Below, piece by piece: positions 16,707 through 24,701 of a stretch of DNA of 64,000 nt (its first letter is position 1; every line of letters starts with the position of its first letter). The position numbers and the translations under genes are program-made. Source of the DNA: Methylomarinum vadi (GTDB taxonomy: Bacteria > Pseudomonadota > Gammaproteobacteria > Methylococcales > Methylomonadaceae); contig NZ_JPON01000001.1 of assembly GCF_000733935.1 (NCBI RefSeq), positions 1,844,501 through 1,908,500 on the forward strand, given 5' to 3'. The notes under the pieces are model-generated. The model had not been told where the DNA came from. It saw only the letters and a list, made by a program, of their open reading frames with translations, and did not search any database.

Positions 16707-16958
16707 CTAACGGCTTTCTTGCTGAGTTTCTTCGAAGATTTGCTTAATCGATTTGCTGCTCAATGGCTCTTCTTGCGCCATTTTGATTCGCGGTTCCAAA
16801 AAGGCCTCTAACTGGCGTAACGCTTCTTCGTCATTTTCAGCGTTCTCTTCAGAAAAGACCCTCTCCAGAACATAATCCTTGATGCTTTTTCCGGATAAAG
16901 CCGCAATCGCCTTGAGTTTTTGGTGTTGTTCCGCTGTAACTTCGATTGATAAGCGCAT
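16707..16958 (-). CDS. Antitoxin of the second ParE pair
   Basis: 83 residues from ATG 16958 (a G-rich site is next to it; ATG 16973 is the alternative). MRLSIEVTAEQHQKLKAIAALSGKSIKDYVLERVF is a ribbon-helix-helix domain of the DUF1778/ParD kind. The acidic middle and the C-terminal LSSKSIKQIFEET should bind the toxin. It likely represses its own promoter in 16974-17040. Confidence 0.85.
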   Translation of the reverse strand: MRLSIEVTAEQHQKLKAIAALSGKSIKDYVLERVFSEENAENDEEALRQLEAFLEPRIKMAQEEPLSSKSIKQIFEETQQESR

Positions 16959-17047
16959 AAGCCCCCCATTCACTTGCTAACAGATTCCAACATAGCATAG
17001 GAACAACATTTTAACAAATGTTCATTTGTTGCTTGTGAGAGGATCTC

Positions 17048-17350
17048 GGCGGGGCGGCTTATTCAACCTGCTCCGAACGTTTTGGTTTAACGTGACACAT
17101 GATTGAAAGGTTCTGGACGGCGTTACAACCCTCGTCCCGCTCAGGCAAACGTTGACCGTTCTCGTTCCCGCGCTCCAGCACGGGAATGCGGGGCCTCGAA
17201 ACCGCGCCATTCCCGGATTCCGCTACACTGCATCCAGGCTACGCTCGTTCCCACGGGCCCCGTGGGAATGCATAGCGCACCGCTCCTGCGGTGCGGAACG
17301 CAGCGCGTTCCCGACTGTGCTCCCTCGCCGGCGCGAGGGGAACGAGATAA
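17048..17350. repeat. Interspersed repeat, copy H
   Basis: Modules in order: GGCTTATTCAACCTGCTCCG, TTCTCGTTCCCGCGCTCC, GGGGCCTCGAAACCGCG, CCCACGGGCCCCGTGGG, paired hairpins, GGGGAACGAGATAAACC. It is a near tandem copy of 17372-17655. Confidence 0.8.
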
Positions 17351-17355
17351 ACCAA

Positions 17356-17371
17356 GTCTTAATCCCTTCTT
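17356..17371. repeat. 5' half of a CRISPR repeat, split by an element
   Basis: GTCTTAATCCCTTCTT, the first 16 bases of the array repeat, followed directly by TTTAATCGTTCCCTCGG of the next element. The junction is the same as at 11144. Confidence 0.8.
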
Positions 17372-17655
17372 TTTAATCGTTCCCTCGGTCTCCCCGAAGC
17401 CGGACGGAGTTTACAACTCGGCCCGTAACCTTCGATCGATTGCCCGTCGCAGGAAACGTTGACCGCTCTCATTCCCGCGCTACAGCGTGGGAATGCGGGG
17501 CCTCGAAACCGCGCCATTCCCGGATTCCGCTACACTGCATCCAGGCTACGCTCGTTCCCACGGGCCCCGTGGGAATGCATAGCGCACCGCACCTGCGGTG
17601 CGGAACGCAGCGCGTTCCCGACTGTGTTCCCTCGCCGGCGCGGGGGAACGAGATA
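17372..17655. repeat. Interspersed repeat, copy I
   Basis: Starts TTTAATCGTTCCCTCGGTCT and then repeats the modules of copy H, ending GGGGGAACGAGATAAACC. With the half repeat it forms a unit of about 306 bases that has been tandemly duplicated. Confidence 0.8.
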
Positions 17656-17661
17656 AACCAA

Positions 17662-17677
17662 GTCTTAATCCCTTCTT
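17662..17677. repeat. 5' half of a CRISPR repeat, split by an element
   Basis: GTCTTAATCCCTTCTT again, followed by TTTAATCGTTCCCTCGG; the second copy of the 17356 junction. Confidence 0.8.
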
Positions 17678-17880
17678 TTTAATCGTTCCCTCGGTCTCCC
17701 CGAAGCCGGACGGAGTTTACAACTCGGCCCGTAACCTTCGATCGATTGCCCGTCGCAGGAAACGTTGACCGCTCTCGTTCCCGCTCTCCAGCGTGGGAAT
17801 GCAGTCGGCGCCGCTCCTGCGGCGCGGGACGCAGAGCGTCCCTTGGATACGTTCCCACGAAGACCGTGGGAACGAGGCAA
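17678..17880. repeat. Interspersed repeat, copy J, bordering the array
   Basis: Starts TTTAATCGTTCCCTCGGTCT and ends CCGTGGGAACGAGGC. The first intact repeat of the array begins 19 bases later. Confidence 0.8.
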
Positions 17881-17898
17881 TTGGCGCAGCTGGTAAAA

Positions 17899-20800
17899 GT
17901 CTTAATCCCTTCTTAATAAGGTCTGTTATTCAAATTTTACTTATCATGCCTGCTAACCAAAGACAGATGGGTCTTAATCCCTTCTTAATAAGGTCTGTTA
18001 TTCAAATGGGTTTACTACAGAAAAGGGAACACGGTATTTGGTCTTAATCCCTTCTTAATAAGGTCTGTTATTCAAATGAAACATTAAAACGTGGTCTTAG
18101 ACCTTACAACAGTCTTAATCCCTTCTTAATAAGGTCTGTTATTCAAATGCATTAAATCAAGCGAGGAAAACGTTAACCGGGAGTCTTAATCCCTTCTTAA
18201 TAAGGTCTGTTATTCAAATGTGATGGCTAATAAAGAGATTGCAAAAAACGCATTGTCTTAATCCCTTCTTAATAAGGTCTGTTATTCAAATGTTGGGTGA
18301 ATAGATTTAAAGATCAATCATGGTGGGTCTTAATCCCTTCTTAATAAGGTCTGTTATTCAAATATAAGCCATTTGTTGGGCAAAATTTACACCTGTGTCT
18401 TAATCCCTTCTTAATAAGGTCTGTTATTCAAATACACGCAACAAGATGCTATTCGCGAAATTTTAGTCTTAATCCCTTCTTAATAAGGTCTGTTATTCAA
18501 ATGCGACCGGATAATTCATTTTTTGATCATTTTGTCGTCTTAATCCCTTCTTAATAAGGTCTGTTATTCAAATTTCATCGACCAAAGCGTTTTATCGTCC
18601 CTGAGGGGTCTTAATCCCTTCTTAATAAGGTCTGTTATTCAAATCACATACGTTGACCAAATTGGTAGTAAGATTCTGTCTTAATCCCTTCTTAATAAGG
18701 TCTGTTATTCAAATACTCGGCTGGACATCAAAAAGAAACGTCATAAGGTCTTAATCCCTTCTTAATAAGGTCTGTTATTCAAATATTGCGATGGTAACAT
18801 TTTTGTCAGTAAAGCTGGGGTCTTAATCCCTTCTTAATAAGGTCTGTTATTCAAATGCTGCCATTGCCGATGAAGGTATATCCGCTGGTGTCTTAATCCC
18901 TTCTTAATAAGGTCTGTTATTCAAATGATTTGGATACTAACTGTCCTTCTTGGATGTTGTCTTAATCCCTTCTTAATAAGGTCTGTTATTCAAATCATCA
19001 TGTTAGAACAGTTATGCAAAGAGCAAAACGTCTTAATCCCTTCTTAATAAGGTCTGTTATTCAAATTAGATTTGGATACTAACTGTCCTTCTTGTTCTTG
19101 TCTTAATCCCTTCTTAATAAGGTCTGTTATTCAAATACCAAAGAAGTGAAGCACTTGTCTTGGTGCCAATCCGTCTTAATCCCTTCTTAATAAGGTCTGT
19201 TATTCAAATCCAGACACCACGCTAAGTATCCAAGAATCGATAGGTCTTAATCCCTTCTTAATAAGGTCTGTTATTCAAATAGCGTGCCGCGACTAGTATA
19301 ACGACGCTGGATGTCTTAATCCCTTCTTAATAAGGTCTGTTATTCAAATTTGCAGCATGGATGGGATGAAACGTCGTTCATTGGTCTTAATCCCTTCTTA
19401 ATAAGGTCTGTTATTCAAATAAACATTCACAATTAGTACATGGAGTTTGCCATGGTCTTAATCCCTTCTTAATAAGGTCTGTTATTCAAATGAGGCTCAG
19501 TTGTAACCTTTACTTACCGTGGTTTGTCTTAATCCCTTCTTAATAAGGTCTGTTATTCAAATGGTAGTTCATACCAAAAAGGCACAAGCGAGGAACTGTC
19601 TTAATCCCTTCTTAATAAGGTCTGTTATTCAAATACTAAATGAAGATGATATCTGCATCTGGATCAAGGGTCTTAATCCCTTCTTAATAAGGTCTGTTAT
19701 TCAAATGGGGTGTGAGATGGCGAAATTATCTTTATTAAAGTATGTCTTAATCCCTTCTTAATAAGGTCTGTTATTCAAATCTTGAGATGAAAGAACTACG
19801 TGACGAGCTTAAGAGTCTTAATCCCTTCTTAATAAGGTCTGTTATTCAAATTTAATCGATTTCTTAACTCAATGATTTTAAATGCGTCTTAATCCCTTCT
19901 TAATAAGGTCTGTTATTCAAATATTTTTTCCGCCCCATAAACGATTAGCAAGATTCTGTGTCTTAATCCCTTCTTAATAAGGTCTGTTATTCAAATGGCG
20001 CAACACATGGAAACAATACCCAAAACGAATGGTCTTAATCCCTTCTTAATAAGGTCTGTTATTCAAATCTTTGCATTGAGCGCACATACGAGTCTAATTT
20101 GGGTCTTAATCCCTTCTTAATAAGGTCTGTTATTCAAATATAATTTTCTTGGCGAAATGCAAACAGTCATTACGTCTTAATCCCTTCTTAATAAGGTCTG
20201 TTATTCAAATTAAAATTGGCGGCAAAGTTAAAGAATATTTATGTCTTAATCCCTTCTTAATAAGGTCTGTTATTCAAATAAAATTGAGGGAAAAGTTTGA
20301 CACGATGTGGATGTCTTAATCCCTTCTTAATAAGGTCTGTTATTCAAATTGACATGATCGGTAAAAAAGTCATCATCCGCACGTCTTAATCCCTTCTTAA
20401 TAAGGTCTGTTATTCAAATGATTCTTTAACTCCCGGTTCATCCTAGCCTTTACGTCTTAATCCCTTCTTAATAAGGTCTGTTATTCAAATATCGATGGTG
20501 ATATTGGTGGAACCAGTCATCAGGTCTTAATCCCTTCTTAATAAGGTCTGTTATTCAAATGGATAACGGCAGTTATAACGCCAAGCCGGGTTGTTGTCTT
20601 AATCCCTTCTTAATAAGGTCTGTTATTCAAATTTAGGAACTATGCAAAAGAAGAAGTATGGAACGTCTTAATCCCTTCTTAATAAGGTCTGTTATTCAAA
20701 TGCCATATATTTTAGATTGGCTGCGAAAACAAGCGTCTTAATCCCTTCTTAATAAGGTCTGTTATTCAAATGAAACGTCTAACGCCTTTATGTATAGAAC

Positions 20801-21127
20801 GTACATGTCTTAATCCCTTCTTAATAAGGTCTGTTATTCAAATTTAAATACATCAAGAAGTATCGTAACTGTAGGTGGTCTTAATCCCTTCTTAATAAGG
20901 TCTGTTATTCAAATTAACGGAGAGATTATACTATGACTACTTTCGACAAGTCTTAATCCCTTCTTAATAAGGTCTGTTATTCAAATTCTCTGACGAATCA
21001 TCTAAGTTGAAGAATTGGTGTCTTAATCCCTTCTTAATAAGGTCTGTTATTCAAATGGCCGAAAATGATTACTTACATAAAAAATGAATGGTCTTAATCC
21101 CTTCTTAATAAGGTCTGTTATTCAAAT
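17899..21127 (-). CRISPR. CRISPR array, 46 repeats and 45 spacers
   Basis: 46 copies of a 37-base repeat (plus strand starts GTCTTAATCCCTTCTT, ends GTTATTCAAAT) that look identical throughout, with 45 spacers of 32-37 bases. Read on the minus strand the repeat ends ATTAAGAC, which resembles the 8-base crRNA tags of type III systems. Together with the minus-strand cas genes and the decayed repeats at the low-coordinate side, this suggests transcription from high to low coordinates, with the leader near 21130-21260. Spacers 15 (18927-18958) and 17 (19067-19099) share 26 bases. Spacers 26 and 43 seem to span gene starts. A clean repeat set with so many spacers suggests an array in use. Confidence 0.98.
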
Positions 21128-21261
21128 AGTCCGGCGCTGTTATCCTTTTATTTTCAGTAGGTTACAAAAGGGGTTGACAAGAATTTTCGGTTTTGAAAAG
21201 TTAACGATTTTTTTCGGTCCAATCATACCGTTGCTCCTAATGGATTTGCTTAAACTAAACA
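21128..21261 (-). promoter_or_regulatory. Probable CRISPR leader
   Basis: An AT-rich stretch of 134 bases between the last repeat and the insertion element. On the minus strand it has TTGTCA (21180-21175) as a possible -35, about 48 bases from the first repeat; the -10 about 17 bases on (CTGAAA) is poor. The assignment rests on repeat orientation and on trailer-like decay at the opposite end. The IS element sits just outside it. Confidence 0.5.
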
Positions 21262-21829
21262 ACCACCCGCTCAAGCGGGTGGGTTCCAATAACGGACTGA
21301 AAGTCCGGATACGCGTCGACTAAACGACGCGTCTTAGTCGGGCTCCATCTTGAAATTATCGTTTGGATTAGGTTCAAAGTGATGCTCCAAATATTGCTTT
21401 ATCATCTCATCAGTCATTTGCCCCACTGTGGCGCAAAAATAACCGCGGGCTCAAAAATGTCGACCCCAATATCGCTTTTTCAAGTGCGGGAACTCTTCGA
21501 ACAGATAGCTCGAAGTTCGTCCCTTGATTCGCCTCATGATTTCGCTTGGGGCCATAGTCGGCGGCGCACTCACCAAAATGTGCACATGATCTTTGCTCAC
21601 GACACCTTTGATAATCCGTATCTCAAAGGCTTCGCATGTCTGCCGCACCAAGTCTCTCACTCGTTCGGCTATTTCATCCTTCAGCACTTTATAACGATAC
21701 TTCGTAACCCAAACAAAATGATACTCAATTTGGTAAACCGTATGGCTGCCGTATCTATAGTCCATCGCCACCTCCTTGGGCAAATTATCGCAGCTAAAGC
21801 TGACCGGCTAAAGCCGGTGGTTTAAACCT
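21262..21829 (-). mobile_element. IS200/IS605-type element, transposase disrupted
   Basis: The ends carry subterminal hairpins typical of this family: ACCCGCTCAAGCGGGT near 21266-21281 and ACCGGCTAAAGCCGGT near 21803-21818. No inverted terminal repeats are seen, as expected for Y1-transposase elements. Only tnpA is present; no tnpB. It separates the array leader from the cam1-like gene. Exact ends are estimated. Confidence 0.75.
21335..21765 (-). pseudogene. tnpA: IS200/IS605 transposase TnpA, broken by a nonsense codon
   Basis: Starts MDYRYGSHTVYQIEYHFVWV after an AAGGAGG site at ATG 21765. The HUH motif is visible as HVHILVSAPP. The frame stops at TGA 21451-21453 directly after YWGRHF, where relatives have Trp, and then continues in the same frame with ARGYFCATVGQMTDEMIKQY to TAA 21335-21337. 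The catalytic Tyr of MIKQYLEHH lies after the stop, so the truncated protein cannot transpose by itself. A single base change (TGG to TGA) explains this. The element may still move if a TnpA from another copy acts on it. Confidence 0.9.
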
Positions 21830-21853
21830 TATGATGGATAATTAATATGTCGC

Positions 21854-22462
21854 TCATTGGGTGCGCGATACCGAAGTAATGCTCGCCGAACGCATATCCG
21901 GCCGCCCCTGTTCAAAACGAGTGGACACATACAGCGAATCGACGCCGGCTTCTTCAGCTGCCATGAAGGCGCCTAAACTCATCGGCACTTTGCCTCCGGT
22001 AATATCGATGGCAAGACGGCCGCTTTCCTCGCCACGCAATAGCTGCAACAATTCCCGTGTGCGTAGATAAACTTCGTTAGGGTCGTCGGCATTTTCAATC
22101 ATTCGGCGGTGTACTGCAATCCCTTGTTGCTCGGCATAGGCCTGAATGCGCTTGCCGGCCGCCTCGCTGTGGTCGGTGACCAGCAAGCCGATCCTTTTAG
22201 GACGCAGTTGCCCGATGACCCAACAAGGCAATTCGTCCCGGCTGACGGTAAAAACCAGCCCCTGCCAATCCTTTCCTTCCGGCTTGCCGCCGATATGCGG
22301 AAAACGGTTCCTGCTGAACCAACGGCGGATATTGTCGCGCCGCAACCAGCCGAACACTACGGCGCACAGCGAAAACAGCAACATGACGTTGCCGGCCAGA
22401 ATGCCGAGTTGGTCGAGATACAGCCAGGTTTGTTCGTTCCAGCCGAATAACTGTTCGTTCAT
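21854..22462 (-). CDS. cam1: Membrane CARF effector, Cam1-like
   Basis: 202 residues: one N-terminal transmembrane helix (about 17-40, LGILAGNVMLLFSLCAVVFG), a basic cytoplasmic border (RRDNIRRWFSRNRF), then a CARF-type Rossmann domain with IGLLVTDHSE and the ligand motif DITGGKVPMS (153-162). Length and layout match Cam1, a type III effector reported to bind cA4 and depolarise the membrane through a tetrameric pore. It is the last gene of the III-B operon, after csx16, with a repeat element in the gap. Another small membrane CARF family cannot be excluded, but the single-helix plus CARF design is clear. Confidence 0.85.
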   Translation of the reverse strand: MNEQLFGWNEQTWLYLDQLGILAGNVMLLFSLCAVVFGWLRRDNIRRWFSRNRFPHIGGKPEGKDWQGLVFTVSRDELPCWVIGQLRPKRIGLLVTDHSEAAGKRIQAYAEQQGIAVHRRMIENADDPNEVYLRTRELLQLLRGEESGRLAIDITGGKVPMSLGAFMAAEEAGVDSLYVSTRFEQGRPDMRSASITSVSRTQ

Positions 22463-22506
22463 GACTCGTTTCTGTTAATGTTGCCACGCGCCAGCAAGAC
22501 CAATCG

Positions 22507-22629
22507 TTACCGCTCCTACGTTCCAACGCACCCGCTAGGCATAAATGGGAGTAGGCGTATACCGCTCTGCGGTAAGGGGCGCGGATCGCCCCCGGATGCA
22601 TTCCCACACTGGAGCGTGGGAACGATGCG
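22507..22629. repeat. Interspersed repeat between cam1 and csx16
   Basis: Modules: CTCCTACGTTCCAACGCACC, CCGCTCTGCGGTAAGGGGCG and CATTCCCACACTGGAGCGTG. The same family as in the 6.5-17.9 kb region, here inside the effector operon. Confidence 0.7.
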
Positions 22630-22651
22630 ATACAGCCGAACAACTGCCCCG

Positions 22652-22948
22652 TCATGGCTCAACCTTGTTCGCCTGGTATTCTTCCAGCCGCGCATTGCAT
22701 TCCTTCATCTGTGCGGCGGACAGTTCCTTTCCTCGCCAAGCGTGCGGTAGATCGAGGACCAGATGCAGATAACGCGCCTGTTTCCGGATCAACTCGGCCA
22801 CCAGATTGACCGGCAGACTGCCGATCACGACGTCACCGGCTTGAACGTCCGAAATATCCAAATGCGCCAGTTGTATATCGACACAAATACCGTGCTCCCG
22901 CGCCCATTGCTGCGCGCCGGGATGGCGGGAGATGAAGTAGGTGGTCAT
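22652..22948 (-). CDS. csx16: Csx16 (VVA1548 family), putative ring nuclease
   Basis: 98 residues matching the Csx16/VVA1548 family along its length: YFISRHPGAQQWAREHG at the start, AHLDISDVQAGDVVIGSLPVNLVAEL in the middle and LDLPHAWRGKELSAAQM near the end. Csx16 proteins occur only with type III CRISPR and are thought to degrade cyclic oligoadenylate, ending the alarm; the conserved SRHPGA loop would be the candidate active site. The gene follows cmr6 by 7 bases. Confidence 0.92.
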   Translation of the reverse strand: MTTYFISRHPGAQQWAREHGICVDIQLAHLDISDVQAGDVVIGSLPVNLVAELIRKQARYLHLVLDLPHAWRGKELSAAQMKECNARLEEYQANKVEP

Positions 22949-22955
22949 TAGGTTG

Positions 22956-24314
22956 TCAAAAATCTTTCAACAATCGTATCACTTCGAGTGTGCGTTGGTG
23001 CGGTTTGTCTTGTTGCGGTTTTTTCTTTTTGGACGTCTCTTTCCAATCGCCGCATTCCTGCATCATGACCTTGACACGGGTGAGTACGATTTCCTTGTCC
23101 TCACTTTGCCAATCGGCATGATTTTTCACCGCATCCAACAGCACCAGATAATCTTTTTTCTGCGGATCGTTATTGCTCTGTATCAGTTCGGCCATTTCCC
23201 TTTCTATCGGCGGCAAGTTAGCCAAGCGCTGTTGTTCGGCAAGTTTTTCAGCATTTTCTTTTTGTCGTTGTTCTTGCTTTGCCTTTTCACCGCGCAAGTC
23301 CTCCATCGCATTCGGCCTTTCAGTCATTTGTCCGTAACCGACCGCCGTTTTCGCGCCGAAGCCCAACCAATCGAAGGCATAGTGAAACGCCTGTTGTAAT
23401 AAGGTTTGCCAATGTTGCTGTAAATTTTCCGGCAACCGCGCGGCTTCCGCCGTGCAGTAAAAATCGAAACGACTGCCGGGCGGTATCGTCAGGAAAACAT
23501 TGGGGTTGGGTTGTTCGGAGTCGTGAGGACCATGTTTGCCCTGAAAATACTCGCCATGATGCGGCGTCAGTATATCCATCGCCAGATTTTTACTTTGCGG
23601 ATAGACATCCCAAAAGCTCAATGCGCCCTGAAGACTGATGTCCTTGCCAGGCAAATCCTTCAAAAATTGCCGCGGGTCTTCTAGATACTGTTTTTGTTCG
23701 TGTTCATTTAACACCGACCGGATAAATATCTTTAAAGCATCCTGGTCATAATCGCCTTGTTCAAGCCATTGCCGATAGGCCTCGCGCCGTTTTTCCGCTT
23801 CCTGATCCAGAATATCGATATGATAGACCTTATCCGACAAATAACTGGCGCTGCCTTCGAAGCCGAACAACAGCCAAACCGTTAGCATGTCCCAGCTCTG
23901 GGTTTCGCCGTACAAACCCAGCGCCAACTCTTCCGCAGCCATTCGCAACACGCCTTTGACGCTGGAACCGGGAAAGTAAGGCAAGCCGTAAGGATTCAAA
24001 AAAGCAAAGCCGTTTTCCAAAGGGTGTTCGTTGCCCAAACCGGTTACGAACGGTGCGATACTGTCGGCGGAGAAATAGGCGATGGCTTGGTGATTTAAGG
24101 CGGCGCTGCGCTGCCGTTGAACAAGTGCTTCTTGCATTTTTTGGATGCCCGGCGCAATGGAAAGCGCTTTTTTCAGCGCATCGGTTTTTTGTTGATCGAC
24201 TTTTTTCCAGTCATTTTGCCACACCGGAAAATACATCCCGAATATATGGCCCGGCGGGATATCCTGATGCTTGAGGTGTTTGTCCATGTAATTTGGTAAT
24301 GCGGCTTTTGTCAT
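22956..24314 (-). CDS. cmr6: Cmr6, type III-B RAMP subunit
   Basis: 452 residues. Cmr6 caps the 3' end of the crRNA in the Cmr complex. RAMP features are LPYFPGSSVKGVLRMAAEE (about 112-130) and the glycine-rich loop WLGFGAKTAVGYGQ (about 325-338). The C-terminal third (from about 345) is an added, charged, mostly helical region (KAKQEQRQKENAEKLAEQQR, then a KKKKPQQDKPHQ tail). Such tails occur in a subset of Cmr6 proteins and make this one longer than the usual 250-350 residues. Cmr5 lies 12 bases upstream and csx16 7 bases downstream. Confidence 0.93.
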   Translation of the reverse strand: MTKAALPNYMDKHLKHQDIPPGHIFGMYFPVWQNDWKKVDQQKTDALKKALSIAPGIQKMQEALVQRQRSAALNHQAIAYFSADSIAPFVTGLGNEHPLENGFAFLNPYGLPYFPGSSVKGVLRMAAEELALGLYGETQSWDMLTVWLLFGFEGSASYLSDKVYHIDILDQEAEKRREAYRQWLEQGDYDQDALKIFIRSVLNEHEQKQYLEDPRQFLKDLPGKDISLQGALSFWDVYPQSKNLAMDILTPHHGEYFQGKHGPHDSEQPNPNVFLTIPPGSRFDFYCTAEAARLPENLQQHWQTLLQQAFHYAFDWLGFGAKTAVGYGQMTERPNAMEDLRGEKAKQEQRQKENAEKLAEQQRLANLPPIEREMAELIQSNNDPQKKDYLVLLDAVKNHADWQSEDKEIVLTRVKVMMQECGDWKETSKKKKPQQDKPHQRTLEVIRLLKDF

Positions 24315-24326
24315 ATCGTCGCCTCC

Positions 24327-24701
24327 TTATCGATAATCGATGGCCGCAAATTGGCGTATCCAGCGCAGCAAAGCCAGGGTTTCCTGGGTCGCCCGGCGAT
24401 ATTTAGCGCTATCGGCTTGCAATAACGCATCCATCATGGTTGCAAACGGCACATTGGCGACCGGCTTACCCGTTAAATAAGTCGCCAGCCAATCGATAAT
24501 ATGCCGGTTTAAATCCCGATGATGGTTATGCTTTTCGCCTTTGTCTTCATAAAACGCCAAGGTCTGCATCAAGCCGTTATTCATAATCAGGGCCGGTGCG
24601 CCCTTGGCCAATTTCATATATTCGCCGCCGCAGCCTTGCACCTTTTCCCAAGCATAGGCTGCTCGCCGTTGATCCAAACTCGGTTGCGCCTGTTTAATCA
24701 T
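24327..24701 (-). CDS. cmr5: Cmr5, small subunit of the Cmr complex
   Basis: 124 residues, all helical, the length and pattern of Cmr5, which lines the backbone filament opposite the crRNA. Visible elements are SLDQRRAAYAWEKVQ at the start and YMKLAKGAPALIMNNGLMQT, the conserved stretch of the family. Start 24701 is set by AAAGGAG just upstream; a longer frame to 24806 is only overlap with cmr4. It overlaps the cmr4 end by 8 bases. Confidence 0.93.
   Translation of the reverse strand: MIKQAQPSLDQRRAAYAWEKVQGCGGEYMKLAKGAPALIMNNGLMQTLAFYEDKGEKHNHHRDLNRHIIDWLATYLTGKPVANVPFATMMDALLQADSAKYRRATQETLALLRWIRQFAAIDYR

Noticed and set aside
17103-17880. Several 60-120 codon frames in the region before the array
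   Set aside because: They translate the hairpin-rich repeat elements in all frames; the same peptides recur in other copies.
19519-19761. 80-codon frame across spacers
   Set aside because: Translates CRISPR repeats (LNPFLIRSVIQ recurring); it is part of the array.
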